8,882 nt of DNA from Deltaproteobacteria bacterium (GTDB lineage: Bacteria > Desulfobacterota > SM23-61), in NCBI GenBank assembly GCA_016234425.1, contig JACRCA010000318.1, positions 1-8,882 on the forward strand, given 5' to 3'. Below are positions 1 to 7,104 of the stretch, piece by piece (the stretch's first letter is position 1; each line of letters starts with the position of its first letter). The position numbers and the translations under genes were made by a program. The notes beneath the pieces were generated by a model. The model was not told the origin of the DNA, did no database searches, and saw only the letters and a program-made list of their open reading frames with translations.

Positions 1-294
1 ACAGGTCAGGTTCAGGACCTGCTTCCATCCCTCCTCAAGGAAGGCTTCTGCAACCCAGCTTTTCAACAAAGATGGGGTTGATATCACTCTTGATTCTTTT
101 GCCTCGATTGATGCGATCTGGGCCCCATCGTCGTAGAACTCAGCTATCACCCTGATAGGATAGTCGGTTCTGTTATGGTAGGTGTACGTGTATGCCCACA
201 GATCTTCCACGGCTAAACAAAAGATTGCAAGGGCCGCCAAGACGGCCAGGCCGCCTCTTGTAACGCTCGAATCTCCCATTTTGCTGTTGATCAT
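1..294 (-). CDS. Small exported protein of unknown function (3' end cut by window edge)
   Basis: An open frame of 98 codons runs from an ATG at 294-292 to the left edge without a stop. The N-terminus has basic residues (K5, R13) followed by a hydrophobic stretch at about residues 15-34 ending in LWA, which fits a Sec signal peptide with cleavage near residue 34. The mature part begins YTYTYHNRTDYPIRVIAEFY and carries on as a mixed polar, probably beta-rich sequence with a cysteine at codon 98. I do not recognise the family. The start lies 5 nt after the tctA stop codon, and a GGAGAAGG ribosome binding site sits inside the last codons of tctA, so it is very likely co-translated with the transporter. 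Being periplasmic or membrane-anchored, it could be an accessory of the TTT system, but that is inference from position only. Confidence 0.65.
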   Translation of the reverse strand, partial: MINSKMGDSSVTRGGLAVLAALAIFCLAVEDLWAYTYTYHNRTDYPIRVIAEFYDDGAQIASIEAKESRVISTPSLLKSWVAEAFLEEGWKQVLNLTC

Positions 295-299
295 ACTTC

Positions 300-1814
300 T
301 TACCCTTCTCCCGTGCCCCTGGCTATCTTCAGTTTCTTGTGAGAGATAGTCGTTGTGATGACCTGGAAAGCGAGGAGGGCGACAACGAGGCCCATGCAGA
401 CTACAGAGATGGGCCGGGAGAAGAATACGGCGAAGCTCCCGCCGGAGAGGCTTAAAGACTGGCGGAAACTCGATTCGAGAATCGGGCTAAGCACATAGGC
501 CATGGCCAGAGGGGCCGGCTCAAAGCCGAATTTGCGCATCAGGTAGCCTGCGAAACCGAATATGACCATTAAATAGATGTCGAATACCGAGTTGTTCACC
601 GTATAGACACCTATGAGACAGAAAAAGAGTATGAGGGGGAAGAGAATCGTGTAGGGCACTTTCAGTATTTTTGTCCATATGCCGATGAGAGGAAGATTAA
701 GGATCAATAACATGACGTTGCCGAGGTACATGCTCATCACCAGTCCCCAGAAGACATCGGGATGGTCTTTGACGAGGAAGGGACCGGGTTGAATCCCGTG
801 TATCAGGAGGCCGCCATAGAGAACGGCCATGACGACATTCGGCGGTATTCCGAGAGAAAGGAGTGGTATGAGACAGGATTGAGCGGCAGCGTTGTTTGCA
901 GACTCGGGCGCGGCAACGCCCTCGATGACGCCGGTGCCGAATTTCTCAGGATGCCTGGAGAATTTTTTCTCCAGGGCATAGGAGACAAAAGAACTGAGCA
1001 CAGCCCCGCCTCCGGGGAGGATCCCCGAGAAGAATCCGATGATAGTCCCCCTGACAATGGCCCATTTCGCTTCAAGGGAGGCCTTCAGAGATGCGAAAAG
1101 GCCGGTAAGTTCTGTCTTGTATATGTCCCTCTTTATTGAATCCTCGATGTTAAGAAGAACTTCCGAGATGCCGAAGAGTCCCATAACAAGAGGTACGATG
1201 CCGACGCCATCCATTAGCTCCTTGAAGCCCAGAGCAAACCTCGGTGAGGCAGTGAAGGGATCCAGGCCCACCAGCCCGACAAGGAGGCCAAGGAGGGCCA
1301 TCATGAGGGATTTAAGCATGGAGCCCTGCGTCAAAAATGTGAGTATCACCAGCCCCATGCACATGAGCGAGAAATACTCGGGGGGGCCGAATTTCAGGGC
1401 CGCTTTTGCAAGGGGATAAGCCAGGAACATGAGGCCCACGATGGAAAGGGTTCCGGCAACAAAGGAACCGATTGTGGAAACCCCCAAAGCTATCCCCGCT
1501 TTTCCTTTCCTTGCCATCTGGTACCCGTCCAGGCAGGTAGTTACGGAAGAGGCCTCTCCCGGGATATTGGCAAGAATGGCGGTGATGGACCCGCCATACT
1601 GGGCGCCGTAGTAGATGCCTGCCAGCATGATAATGGCGCCCACAGGAGAAATGTGAAAGGTAATGGGCAGAAGGAGCGACATGGTGCCCGTGGGACCGAG
1701 CCCAGGGAGGACTCCGATCAAGGTCCCGGTAAAGACCCCTATAAAGCAATAGAAGAGATTAACAGGCTGGACAGCCACCTGGAGACCATAAAGCATGTTT
1801 TGTACAAGTTCCAT
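300..1814 (-). CDS. tctA: Tripartite tricarboxylate transporter, large membrane subunit TctA
   Basis: This is the 12-TM-class permease subunit of a TTT system, the channel through which a carboxylate captured by TctC enters the cytoplasm, driven by an ion gradient (family knowledge). At 504 aa it is full length. Visible family hallmarks are the glycine- and proline-rich segment GTLIGVLPGLGPTGT (about residues 30-44), the block from YYGAQYGGS to DGYQMARKG (about 68-104), and the second-half repeat FFSGILPGGG (261-270) followed by an ESANNAA motif. Hydrophobic helices fill the rest. I chose the ATG at 1814, which follows the tctB stop by one base (TAATATG) and has a GGTGGG element upstream; an in-frame GTG at 1823 would add three residues and overlap tctB. 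The substrate cannot be read from the sequence. Confidence 0.95.
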   Translation of the reverse strand: MELVQNMLYGLQVAVQPVNLFYCFIGVFTGTLIGVLPGLGPTGTMSLLLPITFHISPVGAIIMLAGIYYGAQYGGSITAILANIPGEASSVTTCLDGYQMARKGKAGIALGVSTIGSFVAGTLSIVGLMFLAYPLAKAALKFGPPEYFSLMCMGLVILTFLTQGSMLKSLMMALLGLLVGLVGLDPFTASPRFALGFKELMDGVGIVPLVMGLFGISEVLLNIEDSIKRDIYKTELTGLFASLKASLEAKWAIVRGTIIGFFSGILPGGGAVLSSFVSYALEKKFSRHPEKFGTGVIEGVAAPESANNAAAQSCLIPLLSLGIPPNVVMAVLYGGLLIHGIQPGPFLVKDHPDVFWGLVMSMYLGNVMLLILNLPLIGIWTKILKVPYTILFPLILFFCLIGVYTVNNSVFDIYLMVIFGFAGYLMRKFGFEPAPLAMAYVLSPILESSFRQSLSLSGGSFAVFFSRPISVVCMGLVVALLAFQVITTTISHKKLKIARGTGEG

Positions 1815-1815
1815 A

Positions 1816-2286
1816 TTACCCACCGAAGATATAGAAGACTGAGCCCAGGGGAAGAGGCAATCCCAGGGCTGTCACAAAGAGAGCGTACGATGATGCTACG
1901 GTGAGTATCGAAACAATAAGGGCCATTGAAAGCCTTCTTCGGCCAATGATCCAAACCAGCACAGTCATGAGGAGAAAAGTGGCTAGTGGGAAACCGAGAA
2001 AATTGAAGACGGCCCCATAGGCGGCAAGGATGATGAGAATGAAAACCGGTTTTCTCCACATAATCGGGGGAGCTTCCTCCCCCTTCTTGTTGTCCTGAAG
2101 TTTTCGGACCAGTGCCTTAACGAACATCCCCACAGACATTAGACCGAGCAAAAGAGCTATCCCGAATCCGGCGAATCCGGCGCCGGGGTTGCTTCCCGTG
2201 CCCAATCCCAACCGATAGGCCATGATGCCTGCGCCAAGACTGAGCAGGGTCAGGAAGGCCCCTGAAATCAGATCACGTGCTCCCAC
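1816..2286 (-). CDS. tctB: Tripartite tricarboxylate transporter, small membrane subunit TctB
   Basis: A 156-aa hydrophobic protein with four predicted membrane helices (about residues 6-27, 36-58, 79-112 as a closely spaced pair, and 120-150) and a charged cytoplasmic loop around residues 60-78. Size, helix layout and position between tctC and tctA match TctB, the poorly conserved small subunit that associates with TctA. The start is a GTG at 2286 with a clear AAGGAG ribosome binding site five bases upstream. The gene begins 27 nt after the tctC stop and its stop codon lies one base before the tctA ATG, so tctB and tctA are probably translationally coupled. Identification rests more on context and topology than on sequence motifs, as is usual for this family. 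Confidence 0.88.
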   Translation of the reverse strand: MGARDLISGAFLTLLSLGAGIMAYRLGLGTGSNPGAGFAGFGIALLLGLMSVGMFVKALVRKLQDNKKGEEAPPIMWRKPVFILIILAAYGAVFNFLGFPLATFLLMTVLVWIIGRRRLSMALIVSILTVASSYALFVTALGLPLPLGSVFYIFGG

Positions 2287-2313
2287 AAGAACTCCTTGAA
2301 TCCGTCATAGAAC

Positions 2314-3309
2314 TTACTTCTTTCCGCCTTTGTACAAGCCTGCCTCCTTAATCAAGTCTTCGTATGTTGCGCTCGTATTTTTCAGGTAATCGAAGAGGGG
2401 CTTCCCCGTCATCGGCTGCGGCGCCAACTCCTGCTCGTGGGCTATCTTCTTGAAGATCTCGCTGTTCATCCCGTCATTAAAAGCTTTTTCCAGGGCCTTC
2501 CTCACGTTGTCGGGCATTCCTTTAGGCGCAAGAATCACGGCCAGCAAGGGGACGTCGAAGTCGTACTTCATATCTTTGAAGGTAGTCTGAGTCCCGTGGC
2601 CTGCGGCATAACCGATCTTCTCGTCAGAGAGGATAATCCTCACATTGTCCGCCAGCACGTGGCTCCGGTATGGCGCAGCAGTGCCGCCGCCCACCATTAT
2701 GTGGCCTCCGAGAAGTGCGGTCATGGTGGGGCCGTCGCAGGCATAGGGAACCCCCTTGAAGGTGAAACCCTCTTTTTTCGACATCTTTACCATGCCGAAA
2801 TAGAAGGAAGAAGCCGTGCAGTGTCCGAAGGTAAGCTGATCCTTATTCTTTTTGGCCCAATCCACCATGTCTGACCATTTCTTGAACTGACTGTCCCCTT
2901 TGACTGTCCAGACTGTTTTCCATCTGCCGATGAGCATGAAATGGTCGATATCTTTAAAGGGATCATACTGGAGATCGCTTATATGGGGCGCCCGGGTGAC
3001 GGCAGTATCAGTAGTCAAGAGAAGGGTGTATCCGTCCGGCTTTTCGTTTCTCAAGAGAGAAGTTGCCACTGTTCCGCCGCCACCCGCCTTGTTGATGACC
3101 ACGATTTTCTGACCCAGGCTTTTTTCAGAGCCTTCCGCCAGTGTACGGGCAAGAACATCGGCTGAGCCGCCTGGAGGCAACCCTACCCACAAGTTTATGG
3201 GACGGGCGGGAAACTTCGCCTGGGCCAGGGAATCGGAGCAGATTAAGCCGATCCCGACAACTATTGCTACGGCCAAGATCAATACGTTTTGTGCGCTACG
3301 TCTTTTCAT
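2314..3309 (-). CDS. tctC: TTT periplasmic solute-binding protein TctC (Bug family)
   Basis: A 331-aa extracytoplasmic binding protein that captures the transported carboxylate and delivers it to TctAB. The N-terminus MKRRSAQNVL followed by a hydrophobic core and SLAQA is a typical Sec signal peptide, cleaved near residue 31. The mature part opens with FPARPINLWV and then shows the Bug/TctC signatures: PPGGSADVLAR (45-55), LGQKIVVINKAGGGGT (65-80) and KPDGYTLLL (90-98). The ATG at 3309 is preferred because AAAGGAG lies eight bases upstream and the signal peptide starts there; the frame remains open 19 codons further upstream to 3366 but that extension has no ribosome binding site and would bury the signal peptide. 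It is the first gene of the tctC-tctB-tctA order. Bug proteins bind diverse carboxylates, so the ligand is unknown. Confidence 0.93.
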   Translation of the reverse strand: MKRRSAQNVLILAVAIVVGIGLICSDSLAQAKFPARPINLWVGLPPGGSADVLARTLAEGSEKSLGQKIVVINKAGGGGTVATSLLRNEKPDGYTLLLTTDTAVTRAPHISDLQYDPFKDIDHFMLIGRWKTVWTVKGDSQFKKWSDMVDWAKKNKDQLTFGHCTASSFYFGMVKMSKKEGFTFKGVPYACDGPTMTALLGGHIMVGGGTAAPYRSHVLADNVRIILSDEKIGYAAGHGTQTTFKDMKYDFDVPLLAVILAPKGMPDNVRKALEKAFNDGMNSEIFKKIAHEQELAPQPMTGKPLFDYLKNTSATYEDLIKEAGLYKGGKK

Positions 3310-3367
3310 GTGACTTCTCCTTTCAATCCGAATGATTCCCCACAATATGCTGTAGGGTAACAACATT

Positions 3368-3429
3368 CCCTCGCCCCTTCGGGGGGAGAGGGCAGAGCCT
3401 GCCTTGTACTTGATACGGGGGTGAGGGGG
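3368..3429. repeat. REP-like G+C-rich hairpin repeat between the aroA homologue and tctC
   Basis: CCCTCGCCCC (3368-3377) can pair with GGGGGAGAGGG (to 3392) across a short TTCG-type loop: nine base pairs with one mismatch. A second G-rich arm, GGGGGTGAGGGGG (3417-3429), can pair with the same left arm, with one G-U pair, giving an alternative larger stem. This CCCTC(G/A)CCCC...GGGGAGAGGG...GGGTGAGGG pattern resembles intergenic palindromic repeats found in many proteobacterial genomes (recalled, not searched). Read on the minus strand the stem is not followed by a T-run, so it is not a classical terminator; it may stabilise or attenuate mRNA between the two genes. Confidence 0.6.
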
Positions 3430-3456
3430 ATATGGTTCCCATTTCCCATAAGCCGG

Positions 3457-4740
3457 TCATTCCATCATCTCAATCTCTGCGCCCAGGGACACCATAAGGT
3501 TGTGAAAGCCAGGGAAAGACACCCCGCAATACTCTGCGTCGGAGATCTCTGTTGTTCCACTGGCCGTAAGGGCAGCTACCGCGGTGGCCATGACAATCCG
3601 GTGGTCGTGACGACCATCGATTTTTGCTGCCTTCAGCTCTGAGTGGTAGATGGTCAGGGTGTCTTGTGTCTCGTCAAAACGCCCGCCCATCTTCGTCAGT
3701 TCTTCCTTGATGGATCGGGTGCGATCGGTCTCCTTGAGGCGGCTTGCACCGATGTTCTTGAGTACCGTTCTTCCTGAAGCTTTGCAGCCCAACACAGCAA
3801 GGGCCGGGACCGCATCAGGGGTTCCCGAGCAGTCGATCTCAATGCCATGCAGCGCGCTGCCGCCCTCCACAGTTACGGTGCGATCGCCATCCTCGAAAAT
3901 CACCTTGCCCCCCATCTCCTGAATGATGTGGGGATAGGCCCGTTCACCGGCCCAGTCTTCGGGGTCCATGTCCTGGAAAACCACCTTTGACTCGGTTATT
4001 GCTGCCGCAACCATGGGGTAGCCCGAACTGCCCCAATCCGCTGGGACATGGGCACTGAACCCGGTGTAACGCTGATTGCCGGGAATGGTGAATTCCTCAT
4101 AATCCTTGTGGGTGACAATGACACCCGCCTTATTCATCCAGGCCATGGTCATGTCTACGTAGGGATGCTCCACCAGGTCTTTAATGTGGACAGTAACTCC
4201 CTCAGGCGTTAGGGCTCCGGCCAGAAGGAGGGGGGTGAGCCACTGGGAATTGACACCGGGCAGGGTCGTGCTGCCTCCCTTCATTGGCCCCCGCACCACG
4301 AGGGGTGCAGTGCCGGAATTGCGGGTGGAGAAGACCTTCGCTCCCAGTTCGTTGAGGGCATCGATGAGAGGTTGGGCAGGCCTGTAGCATATCTGGTAGT
4401 CGCCTGATACGACCGAGCAGCCGTCGATAAGGGATGCTATTGCGGTGATCATGTAGTAACCGGTGCCGGAGTTGCCTGCATCCAGGACGCATGGAGGTAC
4501 CTGCGGCCGATTTGCCACCCCCTCTAAGATCCATTCTCCCGGTTGGCTCGTATCTGTCCTTGCTCCCAGGGCTCGCATCATGTTGGCGATGGAAAAGCTG
4601 TCTATGCCGGGCAGAGGGTTGCCGATCCTCGTTACTCCCTCTGCTAGCCCTCCGAGAATGATGGCCCGCGCTGTGGCCGATTTGTTGCCGGGGATCCTTG
4701 TCGTCCCCTTCAGGTTGGATGGCGATACGAAAAATCTCAT
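3457..4740 (-). CDS. aroA: EPSP synthase (AroA) family enolpyruvyl transferase, divergent
   Basis: A 427-aa full-length member of the family that transfers enolpyruvyl from PEP to shikimate-3-phosphate. Expected active-site residues (E. coli numbering in brackets) are present: K20, S21 and R25 (K22, S23, R27) in PGNKSATAR; D47 (D49); N90-G92-T93 (N94, G96, T97); R120 (R124) in YRPAQPL; S165-Q166 (S170, Q171); Y194 (Y200); D235 (D242); D309 (D313); K336-E337 and R340 (K340, E341, R344) in RLKETDR; D379-H380-R381 (D384-R386). Oddities: Y96 occupies the place of R100, N164 that of S169, E191 that of S197, and V407 that of K411 (the last site varies in class II enzymes). Start: ATG 4740 with a strong GGAGG six bases upstream. 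Its neighbours are an IclR regulator and a carboxylate transporter, with no other aro gene visible, so it may be the housekeeping enzyme or a paralogue with another acceptor. Confidence 0.88.
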   Translation of the reverse strand: MRFFVSPSNLKGTTRIPGNKSATARAIILGGLAEGVTRIGNPLPGIDSFSIANMMRALGARTDTSQPGEWILEGVANRPQVPPCVLDAGNSGTGYYMITAIASLIDGCSVVSGDYQICYRPAQPLIDALNELGAKVFSTRNSGTAPLVVRGPMKGGSTTLPGVNSQWLTPLLLAGALTPEGVTVHIKDLVEHPYVDMTMAWMNKAGVIVTHKDYEEFTIPGNQRYTGFSAHVPADWGSSGYPMVAAAITESKVVFQDMDPEDWAGERAYPHIIQEMGGKVIFEDGDRTVTVEGGSALHGIEIDCSGTPDAVPALAVLGCKASGRTVLKNIGASRLKETDRTRSIKEELTKMGGRFDETQDTLTIYHSELKAAKIDGRHDHRIVMATAVAALTASGTTEISDAEYCGVSFPGFHNLMVSLGAEIEMME

Positions 4741-4831
4741 AAATACCTCCGTTCTTTAAGCTTTAAATCATCGGCAGGCACGGATAAGTTTTCAGCGACA
4801 GTAGCAGGATTTAGCCGAGGGCGTACTTTTT

Positions 4832-5629
4832 TCAAAGTGAACGCTCCATCATCTCCGACTTGAGAAAGCCCCTGGCAGCGGATACGCGGTCAGCCGTTTC
4901 CAGCAGGGGCTGAAGGCACTTTTCAAGGAGGTCACCGAGGCTTACCATGTGGGAGAAGACGGGGATATTGATCCCCGCATCCACGACCCCTCCGTGATTG
5001 AAGACCGGAGCGGCTATGGCTCTCACGCCTGCAACATATGCCTCATCGTCAAGGGCATACCCTTTCATCCGCACCTCTTCCAGTTTTTGGTCCAGCACCT
5101 TTCCCCGCGGACCCGCCAGGATCGCGATTTCCGGATCTCGGAGCAACTCCTTTACAATACTGTCGCGCTCGACCTCGTCCAAGAAGGCAAGAATTACCTG
5201 ACCGATTGAAGAATTATAGGCATTCAGCCTGCTTCCTACGTGAAGATCGATATTTAATATCTGTTTCTTCTTGATCCGTTCCACATAAACGATCTCCGTG
5301 CCGTCCAGGATGCCGAGGTTCACGTTTTGGCCGACCATCTCAGAGAGTTGTTCGAGAAAAGGAAGGGCCACCTTCCTTACGTCCATACCCGAAAGCGCAG
5401 TGTAACCTAAAGACATAACCCTGGGAGAAAGTGCGTAGAGCTTGGTGTCGCCCTCGTACGTAATGTATTTGAGCGCCGCAAGTGTGCGAAGAAACCGCAG
5501 CACAGTAACCTTTGGAAGGCCGGTCCTGTTCACCACTTCCTGAAGCCTCATCCTGGGCGAGGCAGGCGTGAAAGCTTCCAGAACTTGGAGACCGCGCTGG
5601 ATACTGCTTATTAGGGAAGTACTTGGCAT
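4832..5629 (-). CDS. IclR-family transcriptional regulator
   Basis: A 265-aa two-domain regulator. Residues 7-68 form the N-terminal winged helix-turn-helix (SLISSIQRGLQVLEAF, then LQEVVNRTGLPKVTVLRFLRTL as recognition region, and a wing ending in LYALSPRV). Residues about 83-255 form the IclR effector-binding domain, with the family strings GILDGTEIVYVERI, HVGSRLNAYNSSIGQVILAFL and, near 190-210, GYALDDEAYVAGVRAIAAPVF. The effector domain reads like the PcaR/PcaU branch that senses aromatic or hydroaromatic acids, but ligand cannot be assigned from this. It is the first gene of the minus-strand block, 91 nt upstream of the aroA homologue, and probably controls that gene and the transporter and itself. 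The ATG at 5629 has only a weak GGAAC-like ribosome binding site. Confidence 0.93.
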   Translation of the reverse strand: MPSTSLISSIQRGLQVLEAFTPASPRMRLQEVVNRTGLPKVTVLRFLRTLAALKYITYEGDTKLYALSPRVMSLGYTALSGMDVRKVALPFLEQLSEMVGQNVNLGILDGTEIVYVERIKKKQILNIDLHVGSRLNAYNSSIGQVILAFLDEVERDSIVKELLRDPEIAILAGPRGKVLDQKLEEVRMKGYALDDEAYVAGVRAIAAPVFNHGGVVDAGINIPVFSHMVSLGDLLEKCLQPLLETADRVSAARGFLKSEMMERSL

Positions 5630-5638
5630 AGTTCCGTC

Positions 5639-5660
5639 ATATGGAATCTAATTTTCATAT
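5639..5660. promoter_or_regulatory. Candidate IclR-family operator (22-bp imperfect palindrome)
   Basis: ATATGGAATCT and its partner AGATTCCATAT-like half (here written on the plus strand as AATTTTCATAT) form an imperfect palindrome centred between 5649 and 5650; eight of eleven positions pair and one more is a G-T wobble. It lies 10-31 nt upstream of the regulator's ATG, where IclR-type autoregulators commonly bind. Assignment is positional inference. Confidence 0.35.
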
Positions 5661-5669
5661 CACAGCACA

Positions 5670-5698
5670 AAATTATCATACCGACGATTACTCGTCAA
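5670..5698 (-). promoter_or_regulatory. Candidate sigma-70 promoter for the IclR gene
   Basis: On the minus strand a TTGACG -35 box (5698-5693) is followed by GATAAT (5677-5672) at a short 15-nt spacing, or by TAATTT (5675-5670) at the ideal 17 nt. The candidate operator palindrome lies immediately downstream, so a bound repressor would block this promoter. Confidence 0.4.
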
Positions 5699-5925
5699 GA
5701 AAAAAATGAAATCCGGATTCTCTTTGTATTCATACCAGCGATGATGCTGCTATGGATGTCCATGCCCTTCGGGCAGGACAGGTTATAGACGCCCGCCAAC
5801 TTCGATAAGAGCAAGAGATACACCCCCCCACCCAAACCAAAAGCCCTCGAATTTCAGATAGACTACTCGGATTCCCAGCTTTCTTTCTATGAGACTGCCC
5901 CCTGATCAGGATTTTGAGGTTTCCG
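5699..5925. other. Gene-poor eroded stretch
   Basis: No convincing gene is visible between the IclR promoter and the first 69-bp repeat. A short plus-strand frame near 5736-5807 (reading SDDAAMDVHALRAGQVIDAR before a stop) has a protein-like composition and could be another relic of decayed coding sequence, but I cannot assign it. A C-run and A-rich tract lie around 5821-5842. The minus-strand frame at 5730-5933 has no ribosome binding site or recognisable motif. Confidence 0.4.
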
Positions 5926-5993
5926 CAGATCATCCCACCGTTTAAGGGAAGTTCAGAATGCCGAGGGGTAGTTCGCCCAAATTTTGAAGGTCA
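5926..5993. repeat. 69-bp direct repeat, copy A
   Basis: This 68-base copy matches 7170-7238 in the same orientation with six substitutions and one single-base gap (62 of 69 aligned positions). Inside it TTCAGAAT (5952-5959) can pair with ATTTTGAA (5981-5988), eight pairs including one G-U, so it can form a hairpin. The similarity stops abruptly at both ends. It could be a small interspersed element or the surviving end of a lost insertion sequence; no transposase is visible nearby. Confidence 0.75.
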
Positions 5994-6094
5994 GCCTCTC
6001 CGTTTCTTCAGAAGTCCCCCTTTGGCGCCTTGCCTTCGGCCCTACTTTCTTCTTGACCTTGCCCTTTTTTATATTTTATTCTCTACCCATTAGA

Positions 6095-6505
6095 AAGCAA
6101 GTTCTTATCAAACAGGCCGACAAGGATCTTTACGAACTGAAGAGTATTATGGCAGCCGAAACTGGAAGGCCAAGTATGTGAACACGGTGGCCCATGAACT
6201 GGCCAAGCTCCAGGACAACGTCTATGCTTACTTTTTTGAGTGGGGAGGAATCGGTTCCGGACCGTCTCCTTTCGATTTCACTTACGGTTCCGGTCACGAG
6301 GCAGAGATCCCCTTCTTTTTCGGGAATGATAAGGGCCTCTTCGGCCCTTCCTTTTGTCCCCGCCAATAAGGCCGGCCGGAAAGACCTTCAGCAGGTCATG
6401 ATGAAGTATCTCCAAAACTTCTCCTGGACGGGAAATCCGAACATCCAGCCGGGACTGCACCCATGATGGAATCGAAAAAATGGTCTAACGCTCAGGGGGC
6501 GCCCA
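6095..6505 (+). pseudogene. Type-B carboxylesterase C-terminal remnant, frameshifted
   Basis: Pieced across frames, the plus strand reads as the C-terminal third of a type-B carboxylesterase (alpha/beta hydrolase). KQADKDLYE (frame to about 6136) is followed, after a frame change, by EEYYGSRNWKAKYVNTVAHE and LQDNVYAYFFEWGG, then PSPFDFTYGSGHEAEIPFFFG. GSGHEAEIPFFFG corresponds to the family's catalytic histidine region. At a TTTT run (6352-6355) the frame shifts again to FVPANKAGRKDLQQVMMKYL and NFSWTGNPN. A TGA then follows (6464-6466), and an A-run near 6475 restores WSNAQGAPS, the usual tail motif. The nucleophile-serine half is missing upstream. At least three frame changes, an internal stop and the lost N-terminal part make this a pseudogene; two lesions at homopolymers could be sequencing errors, but the missing N-terminus could not. 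Confidence 0.8.
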
Positions 6506-6657
6506 GCCATCCTCAGTGCGTGTCCAGGGGTACAGCCATTAGGAGGCCTGAAGAAAATCTTCCTGGCATTGGGTTGAACAATTATCGGAAGTATACTGCG
6601 GATCAAAACTTGGTTCCGCTTGATTGAAGTTATTTCTAAAAGGAAAGGAGAATGATC

Positions 6658-7104
6658 ATGAGTAACGAGGTATACCAAAAAGTGGCCGAGGTACTTAACA
6701 CCCTTCCTAACGGTTTTCCCCCGACGGAAAGCGGTGTGGAAATTAAACTGCTGAAAAAAGTTTTTGAGCCGGATGAGGCCGAGCTTTTCTGCAAATTGAA
6801 GCTCAACTATGAAACCGCTGAACAGATCGCCCGGCGCTCCGCTATTCCCGCGGAAGGACTTTCCGAAAAGCTGGAATCCATGTGGGGAAGGGGACAGATC
6901 GAGAGCCGGGAAGAAGGCGGGAAACGGGTCTTTCGATTGGCGCCCTGGGTGGTAGGCATTTACCGTTGTTATGAGCTTATCGATCCTTTCAACCACCTGA
7001 GAACTGTGTGCCGTTCCCGGTTCGCCGAGGAAAAGTTCGAAATCGAAGGTCGCCCGTCTTCCACGCCGTCGAGCCGGGTGGACGGAATAGACGGTTCTCC
7101 CTGA
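6658..7104 (+). CDS. Truncated 4Fe-4S ferredoxin-family protein (N-terminal domain only)
   Basis: A 148-aa frame with an excellent ribosome binding site (AAAGGAG at 6644-6650, seven bases before the ATG at 6658; an earlier ATG at 6652 is only one base away from it and is unlikely). Residues 1-102 (LPNGFPPTESGVEIKLLKK, FEPDEAELFCKL, a helix-turn-helix-like AEQIARRSAIPAEGLSEKL, then PWVVGIY) resemble the N-terminal winged-helix domain that precedes the iron-sulfur domain in a group of 4Fe-4S binding proteins from anaerobic deltaproteobacteria (recalled similarity). After about residue 103 the match is lost, and the protein ends with a polar tail rich in Ser, Arg and Gly. Only three cysteines (45, 104, 118) are present and none forms a CxxCxxC motif, so it cannot bind clusters in the usual way. 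It sits in an eroded region between two repeat copies. It is either a remnant or a stand-alone small DNA- or protein-binding domain. Confidence 0.55.
   Translation: MSNEVYQKVAEVLNTLPNGFPPTESGVEIKLLKKVFEPDEAELFCKLKLNYETAEQIARRSAIPAEGLSEKLESMWGRGQIESREEGGKRVFRLAPWVVGIYRCYELIDPFNHLRTVCRSRFAEEKFEIEGRPSSTPSSRVDGIDGSP

Noticed and set aside
762..1749. Several frames antisense or out of frame inside tctA
   Set aside because: They follow from the composition of the real tctA gene and show no motifs or start signals.
3310..3366. 19-codon N-terminal extension of tctC
   Set aside because: No ribosome binding site, and it would place charged residues before a signal peptide that has its own well-spaced AAAGGAG and ATG.
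3520..3540. Val407 at the E. coli K411 position taken as proof of an inactive AroA
   Set aside because: Class II EPSP synthases also lack a lysine here, so this change alone says nothing about activity.
5730..5933. Minus-strand frame of 67 codons
   Set aside because: It has no ribosome binding site and no domain, and it starts within repeat copy A.
6331..6349. Perfect AAGGGCC/GGCCCTT hairpin followed by a short T-run, terminator-like
   Set aside because: It lies inside the conserved DKGLFGPSF coding block of the esterase relic, so the palindrome is explained by codons.
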